This document shows, piece by piece, positions 1-14,611 of a DNA stretch of 64,000 bases. The DNA lies in contig NW_009799101.1 in the NCBI RefSeq assembly GCF_000213175.1, forward strand, positions 826,077 through 890,076, given 5' to 3'. Position numbers and translations under genes: made by a program. The DNA comes from Neurospora tetrasperma FGSC 2508. Lineage: Eukaryota; Ascomycota; Sordariomycetes; Sordariales; Sordariaceae. How positions within the stretch are numbered: position 1 is the stretch's first letter; the number at the start of each line of letters is the position of its first letter. The notes beneath the pieces were generated by a model, which saw nothing but the letters and a program-made list of their open reading frames with translations, searched no databases and was not told where the DNA came from.

Positions 1-1
1 T

Positions 2-2798
2 AGGGTCCAGCCGCCGCCCGAATCCGACGATGAGTTTGTGCCGGGAGAGTCTGGATCTGAAGCGGCTTCTCCTGAGGCCGACGCATCCGACGATTACGAT
101 GATTATGAAATGGCGGGCAGCACACTCAAGAAGCGGAAGAAAGCAGTCAGAGAAGCCGATGGTGATGACAAGGTCGATCTGATCGGGATCGATGATGGCA
201 ACGAAAAAGTCTATCAAGCAAGATTGAAAGGCTGGGTAACGCGCAGGAGCAATGCACGACGGGCTCGTCAGCAGAGGCTCGGCCAGCCAATTGATAAGGA
301 TGATGATGGGACAGAGGAATGGTTCAAGCCAGCGCCTGACCAGCCTGACCACCAGTTCGAAAACGGGCTGAAATTGCCAGGTGACATTTACCCAGCTCTC
401 TTCGACTATCAGAAGACCAGCGTACAGTGGCTAGCTGAGCTGTACGCGCAGCAAGTTGGAGGTATAGTTGGAGATGAGATGGGTTTAGGAAAGACTGGTA
501 TGTTCTCTCCGATGTCCCCCCTGGGAATCCACGGAACGTTGCTGACGAGATGTAGTGCAACTGATTTCCTTCGTGGCTGCGTTACACTACAGTCAAAAGC
601 TCGACAAACCCGTCATTGTTGTAGCCCCGGCAACAGTTTTGCGTCAATGGGTAAACGAGTTTCACCGCTGGTGGCCACCACTTCGAGTATCCATCCTTCA
701 CTCGTCTGGCAGTGGCATGCTCAATGTCCGCAACGAAGGAGCGCTTGATGACAGAGAGGATGACTACGGCAAGAGAAAGCCTAAAAAGTCCAGCCAGGCT
801 GCAAAGAAAATCGTCGATCGCGTTGTTAAGCATGGCCATGTGCTGGTGACAACTTATGCCGGTTTGCAGACGTACGGCGATATATTGATCCCGGTCGACT
901 GGGGCTATGCTGTTCTGGACGAAGGACATAAAATCCGAAATCCAAACACAGCAATCACCATTTACTGCAAGGAACTTCGGACGCCCAACCGTGTGATTCT
1001 TTCCGGCACGCCAATGCAGAACAACTTGACAGAGCTATGGTCTCTCTTTGATTTCATCTACCCCATGCGTCTCGGCACCTTGGTTGCCTTTCGAAATCAG
1101 TTCGAGATCCCGATCAAACTTGGCGGTTATGCCAACGCAACCAATCTTCAGATCATGACTGCTCAGAAATGTGCAGAGACGTTGAAAGAGACTATCAGCC
1201 CCTACCTACTTCAGCGGCTCAAAGTAGACGTGGCTGCCGATTTACCCAAGAAAAGCGAACAGGTCCTATTTTGTAAGCTGTCCAAGCCCCAGCGCGAGGC
1301 GTACGAGCTATTCCTCAAGTCGGATGACATGACTGCCATTCTCAACAGGACGCGCCAGTCCCTCTACGGTATTGATATCTTGCGTAAAATATGTAATCAT
1401 CCCGATTTGCTTGATCCGCGGCTCAAAGATGATCCCTCTTACAAGTGGGGCAGTACCAGCAAGTCGGGGAAAATGGCAGTGGTGAAGTCATTACTTCCCA
1501 TGTGGAAACGTCTAGGCCATAAAACGCTGTTGTTCTGCCAGGGTACTCAAATGCTGGACATCATCGAGGCATTTGTGAGGCGCCAGGATGGCATCAACTA
1601 CCTACGTATGGATGGCAAGACGCCCGTCAAAGATCGGCAGACGCTTGTCGACCAGTTCAACAATGACCCGGACTTACATCTCTTCCTTTTAACCACCAAA
1701 GTGGGCGGACTTGGCACCAACCTGACGGGAGCTAACCGGGTCATCATCTTTGACCCAGACTGGAACCCATCAACCGATGTCCAGGCCAGAGAACGTGCAT
1801 GGCGGTTGGGACAAAAGAAGGAAGTCACTATTTACCGGCTTATGACAGCTGGAACCATCGAAGAAAAAATCTACCACCGCCAGATCTTCAAGCAGTTCCT
1901 GTCAAACAAGGTATTGAAGGACCCGAAGCAGCAGACCTCATTCAATTTAAATGACCTTCATGACCTGTTCAGTCTAAGCTCGTATGAAGACGGGAAGACC
2001 GAGACAGCAGAGCTATTTAAGGGCAGTGAAGTCAAACGCCTGCCTTCAGGACCCACGGAGATAGTCTTGCCTGGTAACGACACGCCAGTTCTCCGGGCCC
2101 CTGGAGCCAGCAAACCAGTGGAAGTCAAGGACGAATCCACAAGTGAGGACGAGACAAGCAACCTCCGTCATCTTGAAGGAGTTGCAGGATTGGAAACATT
2201 CAACGACGATGGACCGGCCCCTGCACCGAACGAGGAGGACCGTCTGATGGAGGGTATCTTTGCACGTTCCATTCACAGCGCTCTGGAACACGACGAGATC
2301 ATGAACGGCAAAAAGCCAACGGTCAAGGCAGACCGCAGAATTCTCCAAGCAGAGGCGGACCGAGTTGCTGCTCAAGCGGCCTTGGCTCTCCGCCGTGCGG
2401 GTGAGGAAGCCAGAAATGTGCCCATCGGCACGGTCACTTGGACGGGCGAGTACGGCGAAGCTGGTCGTCCGGCGCCCCGTCATGAACGCGGAGGTTCCAG
2501 CTCAGTAGGTGTTCGCGGTGCAGCAGGCGGTGCGGGTCCGTCGAGAGCGTCGAGACCGGCGACACCGTCTGATAACAGAAACCTGAAAGCAGAGGACTTT
2601 GAAAGAATGATTCCGGCGTTCATTAAACGACATGGTGGCAGGGTCCCATCGAAGTCGCTCGTCGACCACTTCAATCACTATTGCACGGGAGCGAGACAGG
2701 CAGATATGTTCAAGGTTGCTTTGGAGAAGGTGGCCAAGTTAGAGAAGAAGGGGTCGAGCATGCGTGGCATTTGGACTGTTCGTCCGGAGTATCAGTGA
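2..2798 (+). CDS. rad26: Rad26/CSB (ERCC6)-type SNF2 ATPase, 5' partial
   Basis: This is the 3' part of a SNF2-family DNA-dependent ATPase of the CSB/Rad26 branch, which acts in transcription-coupled nucleotide excision repair at stalled RNA polymerase II. Exons are 2-497 and 556-2798, with a 58-bp intron (GTATGT donor, TAG acceptor) that splits the codon just after the Walker A motif. The frame is open to the window edge and 912 residues are visible. Visible motifs are GDEMGLGKT (Lys near visible residue 164), the Walker B box DEGH (near 287) followed by KIRNPNT, SGTPMQNN, and helicase motif VI with RAWRLGQ (near 580). The C-terminal part, with the HLEGVAGLETF stretch and ARSIHSALEHD, is characteristic of Rad26 and not of Swi2 or Rad54. 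The acidic, basic-patch N-terminus is cut by the window. The subfamily is assigned from family knowledge; the motifs are seen directly. Confidence 0.93.
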
Positions 2799-3258
2799 TG
2801 TTCTTTCGGACAATGCACGGATAAGGTTCACAATGGCAGCCAGAGGTATAAGGGCGGTTTTGATCTCGAACTTGCCAAGACGGACTGGAATCCTGAACTA
2901 CATCAATGGATTTGTACAATATTTAGATGGTGGTCTGGAGAAGATTATGGAGGACATCATTGGGGTATGTATGCCTGGGAGCTTACACCACCTTGGAAGA
3001 GAATGGATGGTTTATCGCGTCGCCTTTTCGTTGCGTTTATGATACCAACGTTTGTAGCTTTTTTTTTTTTAAAAATAGATAAAAGAAAACAGAAACCAAG
3101 CGTCGACTTTAATCATGGCCAGTCTTGCCTGCTTAATCAATCGCTTAAATAAATGGTTGTAAAGATTTGGTAACCAACAGACTAAGGTGCTCTTCACGCT
3201 CCAGTACTAACAGCGACAATTCGCTGCCTTTATCAAACGCACAAACCTCAACTTGAAC
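2799..3258. other. Intergenic, rad26 to hemerythrin remnant
   Basis: About 460 bp downstream of the Rad26 stop. It holds an A/T tract near 3058-3090 of the kind seen around 3' ends. I see no gene here. Confidence 0.5.
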
Positions 3259-4020
3259 ATGATATCGAGCACATCTGACAGCGATGTGCAAGCCCAAGAG
3301 ACTGGAGCCGGAGCCGGACTGAGACTCGGCAATGTTGTCACTTCGGATGCAGTTTCCAATGCCGGCAATGTAACCGATCGGGCGCCACCACCGCTCTTAC
3401 CAGGAGACTATACAGTGTACAACCGACTGGCCGAGCAGATGGACTACTTTGTCTGTGCTCATCCTTTCCTGCACCCTATTCCTCGATATCAAATGAAAGC
3501 ACAATCACTTTCGCTCGATGTGCAATACGCTCGACACAGCTTGTACCTGTGACAACGGTAGTCAAGGCACAGCAGCACTGACTGAGCGACAACCCATAGA
3601 ATACGGGCTCCGTCTCACTCGGTACCTAGAAGCTCACCAATCCATCAAAGAAGACTTGCATGGTCTCCTTATAACAAAGCAAATGCTTCAATTCCGAGCT
3701 GCCATCAAGGCCCGTGATCGTCAACGTCATCGTCATCATCATCATCAGCATCAGCATCATAAGCGAAACGGAAGAAGAGTATCAGGGGGCCGAAGGAGGA
3801 CATGGAAGAAGCAGCAAACCGTGAATTAACCCAACAACACCGTACCATCCACTTGGGCATGGAGCAGTTCGAAAAGGACCTGAAGAATTGCAGGAGCTAA
3901 GAGGAAGCGTTTAACCTGCCGGTGCTGAAGCATTTGGATCAGGAGGTGGAGGAGTTGGAGCTGAGAGAAGAAGATGAGTAAGTTTTGGAGTTTGGAGGAG
4001 ACGAAGAGATTGTTGTTGTC
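3259..4020 (+). pseudogene. Hemerythrin HHE-domain protein, decayed
   Basis: This is a relic or allele of a small fungal hemerythrin-like (HHE cation-binding, di-iron/O2-type) protein. Exon 1 (3259-3450) ends in the helix ...LAEQMDYF. A 49-bp intron (3451-3499) joins it to HNHFRSM at 3500, the usual first helix of the family. Exon 2 runs through RYLEAHQSIKEDL, where the expected HHxxEE motif has Q and K in place of the second His and first Glu. It then enters a (CAT)n tract (about 3727-3760) read as a His-rich run and stops at 3829. Homology continues in another frame from 3802 (LTQQHRTIHLGMEQFEKDL), is broken by TAA at 3898-3900 just before EEAFNLPVLKHL, and shifts frame once more to reach FWSLEETKRL near 3980. 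I therefore see two frame changes and one stop. A small cryptic intron could remove the CAT tract, but not the stop or the second shift. Confidence 0.75.
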
Positions 4021-7766
<3,746 letters not shown>

Positions 7767-9445
7767 AGCACCACTTGAAGCGAAACAGCACATATCGATT
7801 GACCTTCCTGGTCCAATCCATTGTCGCCATGGTCATTCCACACGACGAATGGCCCATTACAGCGACAATCTCGACCTCGAACATGATCACGGCGTTTTAG
7901 TAGAGGATACGGTCTAGAGGTTGGTTTATTGCTTTCAGACGCTCACTGGTGTCTGTTTTCACCTTGACGCCTAGGTGGTATGGGTGTGGCTTTGTTCTTT
8001 TTTTCTCGTATTCCCTTATTGTCATGCTTTGCGGGTTACTATTTTCACTGAGGTCAGCCGGGGTTCCAAAATTTTCCTTTATTTTTCCGGAAAGTCTCAT
8101 CTACAGGTCATGTTGCACCACCACTGCACTTGCAGATCATCAAACCGTCCAGGTCAAGATGGCCGGGTTTTATACCCTTCACCATATCTCGTCATGCCAT
8201 TGCTCTGTCAAGGCATTATGTGACTTATGACGACGGCTTATCAGTCGAGGTGTGAACAAGAGATTTCAACTCTCTTGTTTCCCTAACAGGACGGGCGCAG
8301 GAATCTCGCCTCTCATCCTCGTTGATTAGTGATGATCTTACCGCAGACTTGTGGTAGCAGTCGATAGGTACTATCCTCAGCTTTTTGTGTTGTACATTAG
8401 GAAGAGGATCCTTTTCAAAGCATCACGGCTTGAAAGATTTTTGAAGGATCTGTCTAGTCACCAAGAGAGTCAGAGATAAACACGCGCTTTGTTTGCGCCC
8501 TTGGGCGCTGCAAGACTACTGCTCACCAGCTGGGTGGGATGTTACGGTAATTGTCACCGAGAGAGGGTAGTAGAAATGAACTGGGTAGGTCTCAAAGAAA
8601 GATACCCTTTATGCTTAGATGGGAAAGAACATTTACGCTAGAGGTCTCTGTCCTAGCTCGCTCTCTATGTGATTGAGGTTGAATGTTTTGAGGTCTACGC
8701 TCAAGTAGATGTCTCGCTCAAGTGTACCTGTGACGATGGCTCAGAAATCTAGGGTAATTCAACGATTTGATTCTGGAATTTTTTCGATGAAGCTGTAGGT
8801 TTCACGTCGATGAGTCCTCTCTACGAAGTTGTCCTTCACTTCCATACAGAATATCAATATGAACATCTCCCTGATATATGTGTCTCGTAACATTCGGTTT
8901 AAATGCTCTGTACTTTATGTTCGCAGAGTATTTTCGGTTCTACTCTCTCACTATGAGGTACTGATTGACTATAGAGAAGCCGTTTGGCACAATTTGTGCT
9001 GCGTTTCAAGGTTAGTATGAATTGTGTGCTTTGATAGGTTAGTCTTGTGATTAGGTCAGAAAAAGGAGCAACCTTCCAACCAGGGACTTGCGGGTTTCAG
9101 CGTCACGACTACTATAGCGTTATGATTCCGGTGTTGATTTTGGTAAATGGCCATCAGGTCATCATATGGGTTCGAGTGTCTGCTGAGGTCCGATCGTCAA
9201 GTGATTAATGATAGTGAGGAAGGAGCGATTCGAGGTAAGGAGAGAACGACTTGAGGTATGCATGTTGTGAAGAGGCTAACGAGTGGCAGGTGCGATAGAT
9301 GTGAGTTTTAGCAGCACGTTCAGTTTCTATGAACCTCTTCCTGAATCATTCGCGTGAATATGTCTTGCTTGCGCTTGTCGAACTTCAAGCCAGCGATTTT
9401 CCTCCGCCTCAAGTCCTAGACGAATGAAAGTTGGCTGTAGAGCAC
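7767..9445. other. Intergenic between convergent dbp2 and HET gene
   Basis: About 1.7 kb separates the dbp2 stop from the stop of the convergent HET-domain gene. It holds the two 3' UTRs and otherwise only short open frames with no recognisable family. Composition is like the surrounding gene-containing DNA, with no AT-rich mutated character. Confidence 0.5.
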
Positions 9446-12058
9446 TCAAACAAGGGTAACCGGCCCCCACCGTTTGCTGTCCAGGACCTCTCGGTCTCCA
9501 TCTTCGAATGTATGAAGATCTTTAAGATGGCAAGCAAAAGCTGGACCGATGACTCTGTACTTGCCACTGACCCCCTGCTTCCGCATTATCATGGGCTGAC
9601 CGACACCATCTATCAGGTATATCTCATCTCCCTTCTCTATCCCGCTCGGTCCTTTTCCAACAAATCCGTCATTCGAAACAAACAAGCTGGTAGTGCCGGC
9701 AAAACCACGGCAGATATAATCAGTAAATCTGCGCGCTTGAAACTCCCGCTCTGACAGCGCCAATTCAACCAACTCATGCCTAGAGGCATCATCATAGCCA
9801 GGTGAGGTCAGAATCTTGTGCCATCGCCTGAAGTCCTCTTCACACCAATCTGCTGGCGATGACTGACTGGATGGGCACAGCGTCAGAGATATCGAGAACG
9901 AGCTGTACTCGCACCGGGGCGTTTGTCGTGCGTATAACTCGACGAGCTCTCGCCGCCACTCGTCAATAGCAGTGAGGGAGCCACGCCATACGGGCTCAAC
10001 GCTATTGACCCGTTCTTCGCGTCCGATAGGCTGTGAAGTGTAGCTTAATTCTCCAATGAAGAATCCCTTGACGACGATCTCGGTTTCCGAATTCCACTTC
10101 ACCAAGTCAAAAGAGTCTGGCCTTGACGGATCTTCGATGCGGCTGTAGATAGCATCATCTTTCACCCAATGTAGCTTCTCTGATCCCCAGCCCGGAACCC
10201 AGCTCGGTGCTCCTTGCAGTGCTGACCCTTTTACGTCCGATAGAAGGGCGATACACGATGGTTCCCGTTTTACCAACTCGATGTATAGCTCGTGGTACAC
10301 CTTCCCCAGCGGTTTTGTGTAATCAGGCTGTGGAAGCGAGATACCCAGTCGCTTCAGCACACCATGCGTGGCAAAGGATTTGTCGTGGGCCTTTTGGGCC
10401 TTACGGTCCCTAAGGACGCGGATGATTGCAACCAGACCGTTGGCCGCATCGACGTCGGACTGCGCATGTGTCCCTACAGTAGGATAGCCCATGGTAAAAG
10501 AGAGGTAACCAAGGAATGGGATAAGATTGGTGCCAATAAGGAATGTTGCAAACATGGAAGTAAAGAAATATAATCTTTTTGCGGAGGCATCAACCAATAA
10601 AAAGCTACGTATAGCCGTTATTGCGATGGCAACGAAAACTGTTAGGAGTCCGACGTATGGGAGTAGAATCACGGGTCTAACTTGATTCCAAATTCTCCCG
10701 ATGTTGAATTGGCCTTCGTATTTCTTGACGGAGAAACAGTTTGCATAGCTTCCGCTCTGTAAGCTGTTGCCGTTCTGCTCTGTGCCATTCAGCTTGGGCA
10801 CGCTGCGAAAAGCTCGTCCATTCCAGCTCGTGGGACGAGAAACCGTTCTCCAGACGTGGAAAAGGTTCGACCATCGCTGTGAAACAGCTGATATTGTCAT
10901 AGACTCGTCAACATGACTTATCAAATCGCGGCCAGTTTGGAAGTCTTTCGAAATAGCCCAGCCCTTGAAAAGCTGGTACCGCACCTCAATGGATTTAGTG
11001 AGCCCGATTCTGCTGCCCCAGCTGCTACCTGTGCTTGGAAACGACGGTCTTATTCGATCAAGGCAGTCGAGCCCCTGCTGGAGTTGCGCCCAACCGATCG
11101 TCTCCTCTCCACAGACAATGATGGGATTGCTCGCCAGCACAATCTCCTGGAACGTCCACACTCGCTCCATCCACTCGCTATCCAGCAAGAAATCGATATC
11201 TCCGGACGCGAGCAAACCGCCCTTCTGAGGTCTGCCAAGGGCACATGCTTCGAGAAACGATAGAACGGGGTGCCAGTAGGTCCGCAAGAAAACCCAGACC
11301 ATGCTCTTGGCCAGTTGCATCTTGTAGTACGCCACCGACCTCGGACCGCGGGCGGCGTACATGCCTTTTTCAATCCATGGCACCCCAACAAGCGCAATCC
11401 TGAGTTTTGCCGCTCTCTCCAAACCCCTTACGGCCCTGGCGGTCCTCTCGTTCCCTTTCCCCAGCCACACCCACACCGTCCTCGCCCACGTGTACACCTC
11501 AGCCATTAACCCAATTTGCCCGGCTTTCTCCGTGTCATCAGCCTGGTTGATGCAGATGGCATCAATCCAAATAGTAAGCGGGAGAGTTGTCCTACTCCGC
11601 ACCAGACCTCCCGCATAATGCCGTTTTCGAAGAGCGAGAAGTGCATCGCGGCCGTTCTTAGTAATGGGTATGTCACAATAGCCATTGCAACGGATGGTGT
11701 CCACGATAGGAGAAGAGTAAGAACCCCAGGTGTATGAAAGGGCGGTAAAGGCGGGGAGGTCGGATAGATGGACTACGCGGAGGGTACCCCGGAGAGGAGC
11801 GTCTGGGTTCTTTCTTGGGTGGGGTGGATCGATGTCCAAAACGCGAACGGAGGGGTTGGAAGGGTCTAGGCGGAGGTGGGAGTATAGTTGTTGAGGGGTC
11901 AATTGGATTTGAGGAGTCTCATCTTGGATTTCGTTGGAGTGATTCTCGTCGTTCATGGCCAAGAGACTGATACGGCCGTTGTCGGGAATTCTTATGGCAG
12001 CAGAATTCGGCGTCACGGTTTCTTGCAATTTGTCGAACAACGTCTTGATGGCTTCCAT
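9446..12058 (-). CDS. HET-domain (heterokaryon incompatibility) protein
   Basis: An intronless 870-residue protein with an N-terminal HET domain, the module that triggers non-self recognition cell death in filamentous fungi and is distantly TIR-like. Visible blocks are FTALSYTWG (about 104-112), IWIDAICINQ (about 163-172), QIGLMAEVYTWA (about 181-192) and RVWTFQEI (about 299-306). Downstream are two strongly hydrophobic stretches, about 462-484 (VILLPYVGLLTVFVAIAI) and about 496-518, that read as transmembrane helices, then a C-terminal domain with motifs common in this family (GSALQGAPSWVPGW, and FVSNDGFVGKGP near the C-terminus). The start is the first ATG and is preceded by stops. It is convergent with dbp2. 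No partner gene of a known het pair lies next to it. The family call is strong; the incompatibility phenotype is unknown. Confidence 0.9.
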   Translation of the reverse strand: MEAIKTLFDKLQETVTPNSAAIRIPDNGRISLLAMNDENHSNEIQDETPQIQLTPQQLYSHLRLDPSNPSVRVLDIDPPHPRKNPDAPLRGTLRVVHLSDLPAFTALSYTWGSYSSPIVDTIRCNGYCDIPITKNGRDALLALRKRHYAGGLVRSRTTLPLTIWIDAICINQADDTEKAGQIGLMAEVYTWARTVWVWLGKGNERTARAVRGLERAAKLRIALVGVPWIEKGMYAARGPRSVAYYKMQLAKSMVWVFLRTYWHPVLSFLEACALGRPQKGGLLASGDIDFLLDSEWMERVWTFQEIVLASNPIIVCGEETIGWAQLQQGLDCLDRIRPSFPSTGSSWGSRIGLTKSIEVRYQLFKGWAISKDFQTGRDLISHVDESMTISAVSQRWSNLFHVWRTVSRPTSWNGRAFRSVPKLNGTEQNGNSLQSGSYANCFSVKKYEGQFNIGRIWNQVRPVILLPYVGLLTVFVAIAITAIRSFLLVDASAKRLYFFTSMFATFLIGTNLIPFLGYLSFTMGYPTVGTHAQSDVDAANGLVAIIRVLRDRKAQKAHDKSFATHGVLKRLGISLPQPDYTKPLGKVYHELYIELVKREPSCIALLSDVKGSALQGAPSWVPGWGSEKLHWVKDDAIYSRIEDPSRPDSFDLVKWNSETEIVVKGFFIGELSYTSQPIGREERVNSVEPVWRGSLTAIDEWRRELVELYARQTPRCEYSSFSISLTLCPSSQSSPADWCEEDFRRWHKILTSPGYDDASRHELVELALSEREFQARRFTDYICRGFAGTTSLFVSNDGFVGKGPSGIEKGDEIYLIDGVGQPMIMRKQGVSGKYRVIGPAFACHLKDLHTFEDGDREVLDSKRWGPVTLV

Positions 12059-12693
12059 CTTTGAATTGTTTCATTTGGCGTGAATGATGACCTCTCTGAA
12101 CTCGTCACCGTCAACTCGAAATAAAGCTTCAATATATAATCAAGGCCACAGTAAGGCTGTATATAGGTCTAGCGAGTTGGTTGGTCAGGAGGCAAAGTTG
12201 CAGGGGCAGTCATTAATGCACCGCCGCAACTCCGCCTCCCACAAATGAATACTCAAACAGGCGCATTGTGACTAGCTGGTAAGCAGTGACGACTTCTCTT
12301 ACGGAATTAAGAAAGAGTCTTTTAGACTTTGAAGACGTTCATAGATCAAGTGAGGTGCCGATCTCACTGCCACTCGAAAATCCTCAACTGTCAGGCTATG
12401 GAACTTCTTACCAGCAATGAAATCTGAACAAGTGACCTAGGACCCACTGAGACGCTGCTCATCATTAGATAGTCCTTCCCATAACGCTTTCAGACATCCA
12501 CGCTTTGTAAATTTGTGGATTTTTTGACTTGGGCGGTGGTAAACAATCCACAGGACTTTGTTCTTGTGTCACCAAGACGGTGGCGTAGCGCCATCACAGT
12601 TGGTGTGTGCTGATCCTGTTTCCTTTAGGCTTTCTTCATGTCGGGTGCCTCTGGTTCATCAGACAGCCATCGATCAATAAAGTCCGAAGTTAC
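12059..12693. other. Intergenic, HET gene upstream region
   Basis: About 635 bp between the HET gene start and the stop of the next minus-strand gene. It contains a short A/T-rich patch (about 12118-12140) that may belong to the HET promoter. No gene is seen. Confidence 0.45.
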
Positions 12694-14611
12694 TCAGAAC
12701 TTGAGCGCCTTGCCACCCTGCTTGGGATAAGCAGAGGTTATCGGCTGCATATCAACCGCCACAGAAACATCAGGAGTGCCAAACTCCGCTGCCTCTTCAG
12801 TGATAGCGATGCCTTTGAGAAAGGTAATCGGCTCGGAACTCAAGGACTTCATTACTTTTTCATCTTGCCCCGCGACTGAAATTGGCGTCAGAGGTCTTGG
12901 ACCTCTTCCAAATTCGCACTGAGAACGGTGCCGTCTAGGACTCGGCTTTCTCGGCAACGCCCGATTGCTGAAAAACATGATCTCGTCCATGTTGGGTCGG
13001 GGAAGAGGTGTAGTGCATGCCTCGACGTATACCTTACTCTTCAGGGTTTGAATTGGGCTAGGATTGTACTCCTCTTCGAACTGCATAGGGATCTGATATT
13101 CGTCCGAAAATTCAGGACAAGGCCTGGCCAATGTGCTCTCTGTTCCCCTTTGACGCTCAGAAACTGGCAAATCGGTCACCGAGGAGATGGCCATGTTTCT
13201 CATTGCGGGACTGACTTTCAGTGAAGCTGGGCTATGGAATAGTTAGATGGGATACTCATTAACAGTGGGAGAGGCCAGATACAAACCTGCGCCCATTGCA
13301 GACGAGATAACGGGTATCGAAAGTAGGGAGTGTCTCGGATTCATTGATGCCATCTTCCGGGGTGTTTCGGGGTGTCGGTGGAGGAGTCCACGGAGGTCGA
13401 ACATGGAGAAAATCGTTCGCAAATGAACCGTTCGCGTACGCAAAGTCGAACGTATCCGTTGAGGAACCAACCATACATTGTGAATGGGGATGCGTGCCAG
13501 GCGGACTCAAGCGGCACGGTAATACCGGAGTGATCATGTTCCCGGCGTCAGAGGAACCATCATGCGCAGCCATCCCGAGGTACTGGTCAGCGATATCCAG
13601 GGCCTCATTGCTTTGTATAGAGAGCCAAGCGTTGGCCAAATGGTTTTCAGAGCGTTCAATGGGCTGTTTTAACTTGATGTTAGACAAGGAAACCGTGTAG
13701 GTGGGGCCGATATACAGCATACCATAGGAACAGGTCGGTAGCCAATGCTGCGCACAATTTCAGCCTTTGCGTAGGGCCTTGACTTTAACTTGCTAAAGCC
13801 ATAGCCGACAGCCACGGTTGGTTGGATAGCGTCTTCGACCACCGAATCGATGTTGATACGATTTTTTTCGGTGGCGCTAGGGCAGCAATTGTGGCAGACA
13901 GTGAAGCTGCACTCTGTTTCACGGCTTGGCATCCACGGTTGGTCGTCGTCGGGGAATCTCTTTTTAGTATGCTTGTAGCGCGGGTGATCGAATTGGTGGC
14001 GTTCTTCTGCTATAGTATTCTTGACCTTTGATTGTGTGCGTACGTTAGTAAACCGAAGGCCTTTTGACGTGAACTCAAGCTGCACGCAGACGTACGTTCT
14101 CGCGCTGGCTCAGTATCTTCTGGATTTGAGACGGGGTGTAAGAAACCATCTGTTCGGGAGTAATCTCCCTGAGAAAGCTATAATCCTCGTGGCGGGCCTC
14201 TGGACCATGCTTTCCAAGAGTCATCTTCTCAGCGAACTTACAGCCAATGCCGTCAAAGGCCACAGGAATTCCATTGGCCTTTCTACCCATGATCAGGGCA
14301 TCGCGATCGACGATACATCTGTAGACCCAACCGAAATCGCCCTTTCGCCTGCAAAGAGTACACTTGTCTCGCGTAGAGTAGAAGCGGGTCATGACAGAGT
14401 GAGAGCATCTGATTTGGAATCGGCGCTTCGAGAAACGCTGAGAATAGATGGCGAAATTGGACAAGGGAATGGCTAAAGGTGGAAACGCAAGAGTCGCGAT
14501 TGGCAACGCCGGAAGCGGTTTTCCCATGTCGGGCGCCTCCATTGCGTCGACAATATGCCTTGGTGTTCGCGGACGGACAGGAAGCTGTCGCGGGAGGTCA
14601 GGGCCGGCCAT
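12694..14611 (-). CDS. Conserved fungal protein of unknown function with two Cys clusters
   Basis: Spliced gene of four exons: 14096-14611, 13723-14025, 13287-13663 and 12694-13231. Introns are 70, 59 and 55 bp, with GTACGT, GTATGC and GTTTGT donors and CTAAC branch sites. The coding length is 1734 nt, giving 577 residues, and the frame holds across every junction. The acceptor of exon 3 could instead be 9 nt upstream (13672), also in frame. The N-terminal third has CTLCRRKGDFGWVYRC and REITPEQMVSYTPSQIQ. The second exon has CHNCCPSATEK and GYGFSKLKSRP. The Cys pairs suggest a small zinc-binding fold, but I do not recognise a named domain. The middle is Pro/Thr-rich and the C-terminus low-complexity. 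It resembles proteins I recall as conserved hypotheticals of Sordariomycetes. The start at 14611 is the first in-frame ATG; an upstream exon is not excluded. Confidence 0.75.
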
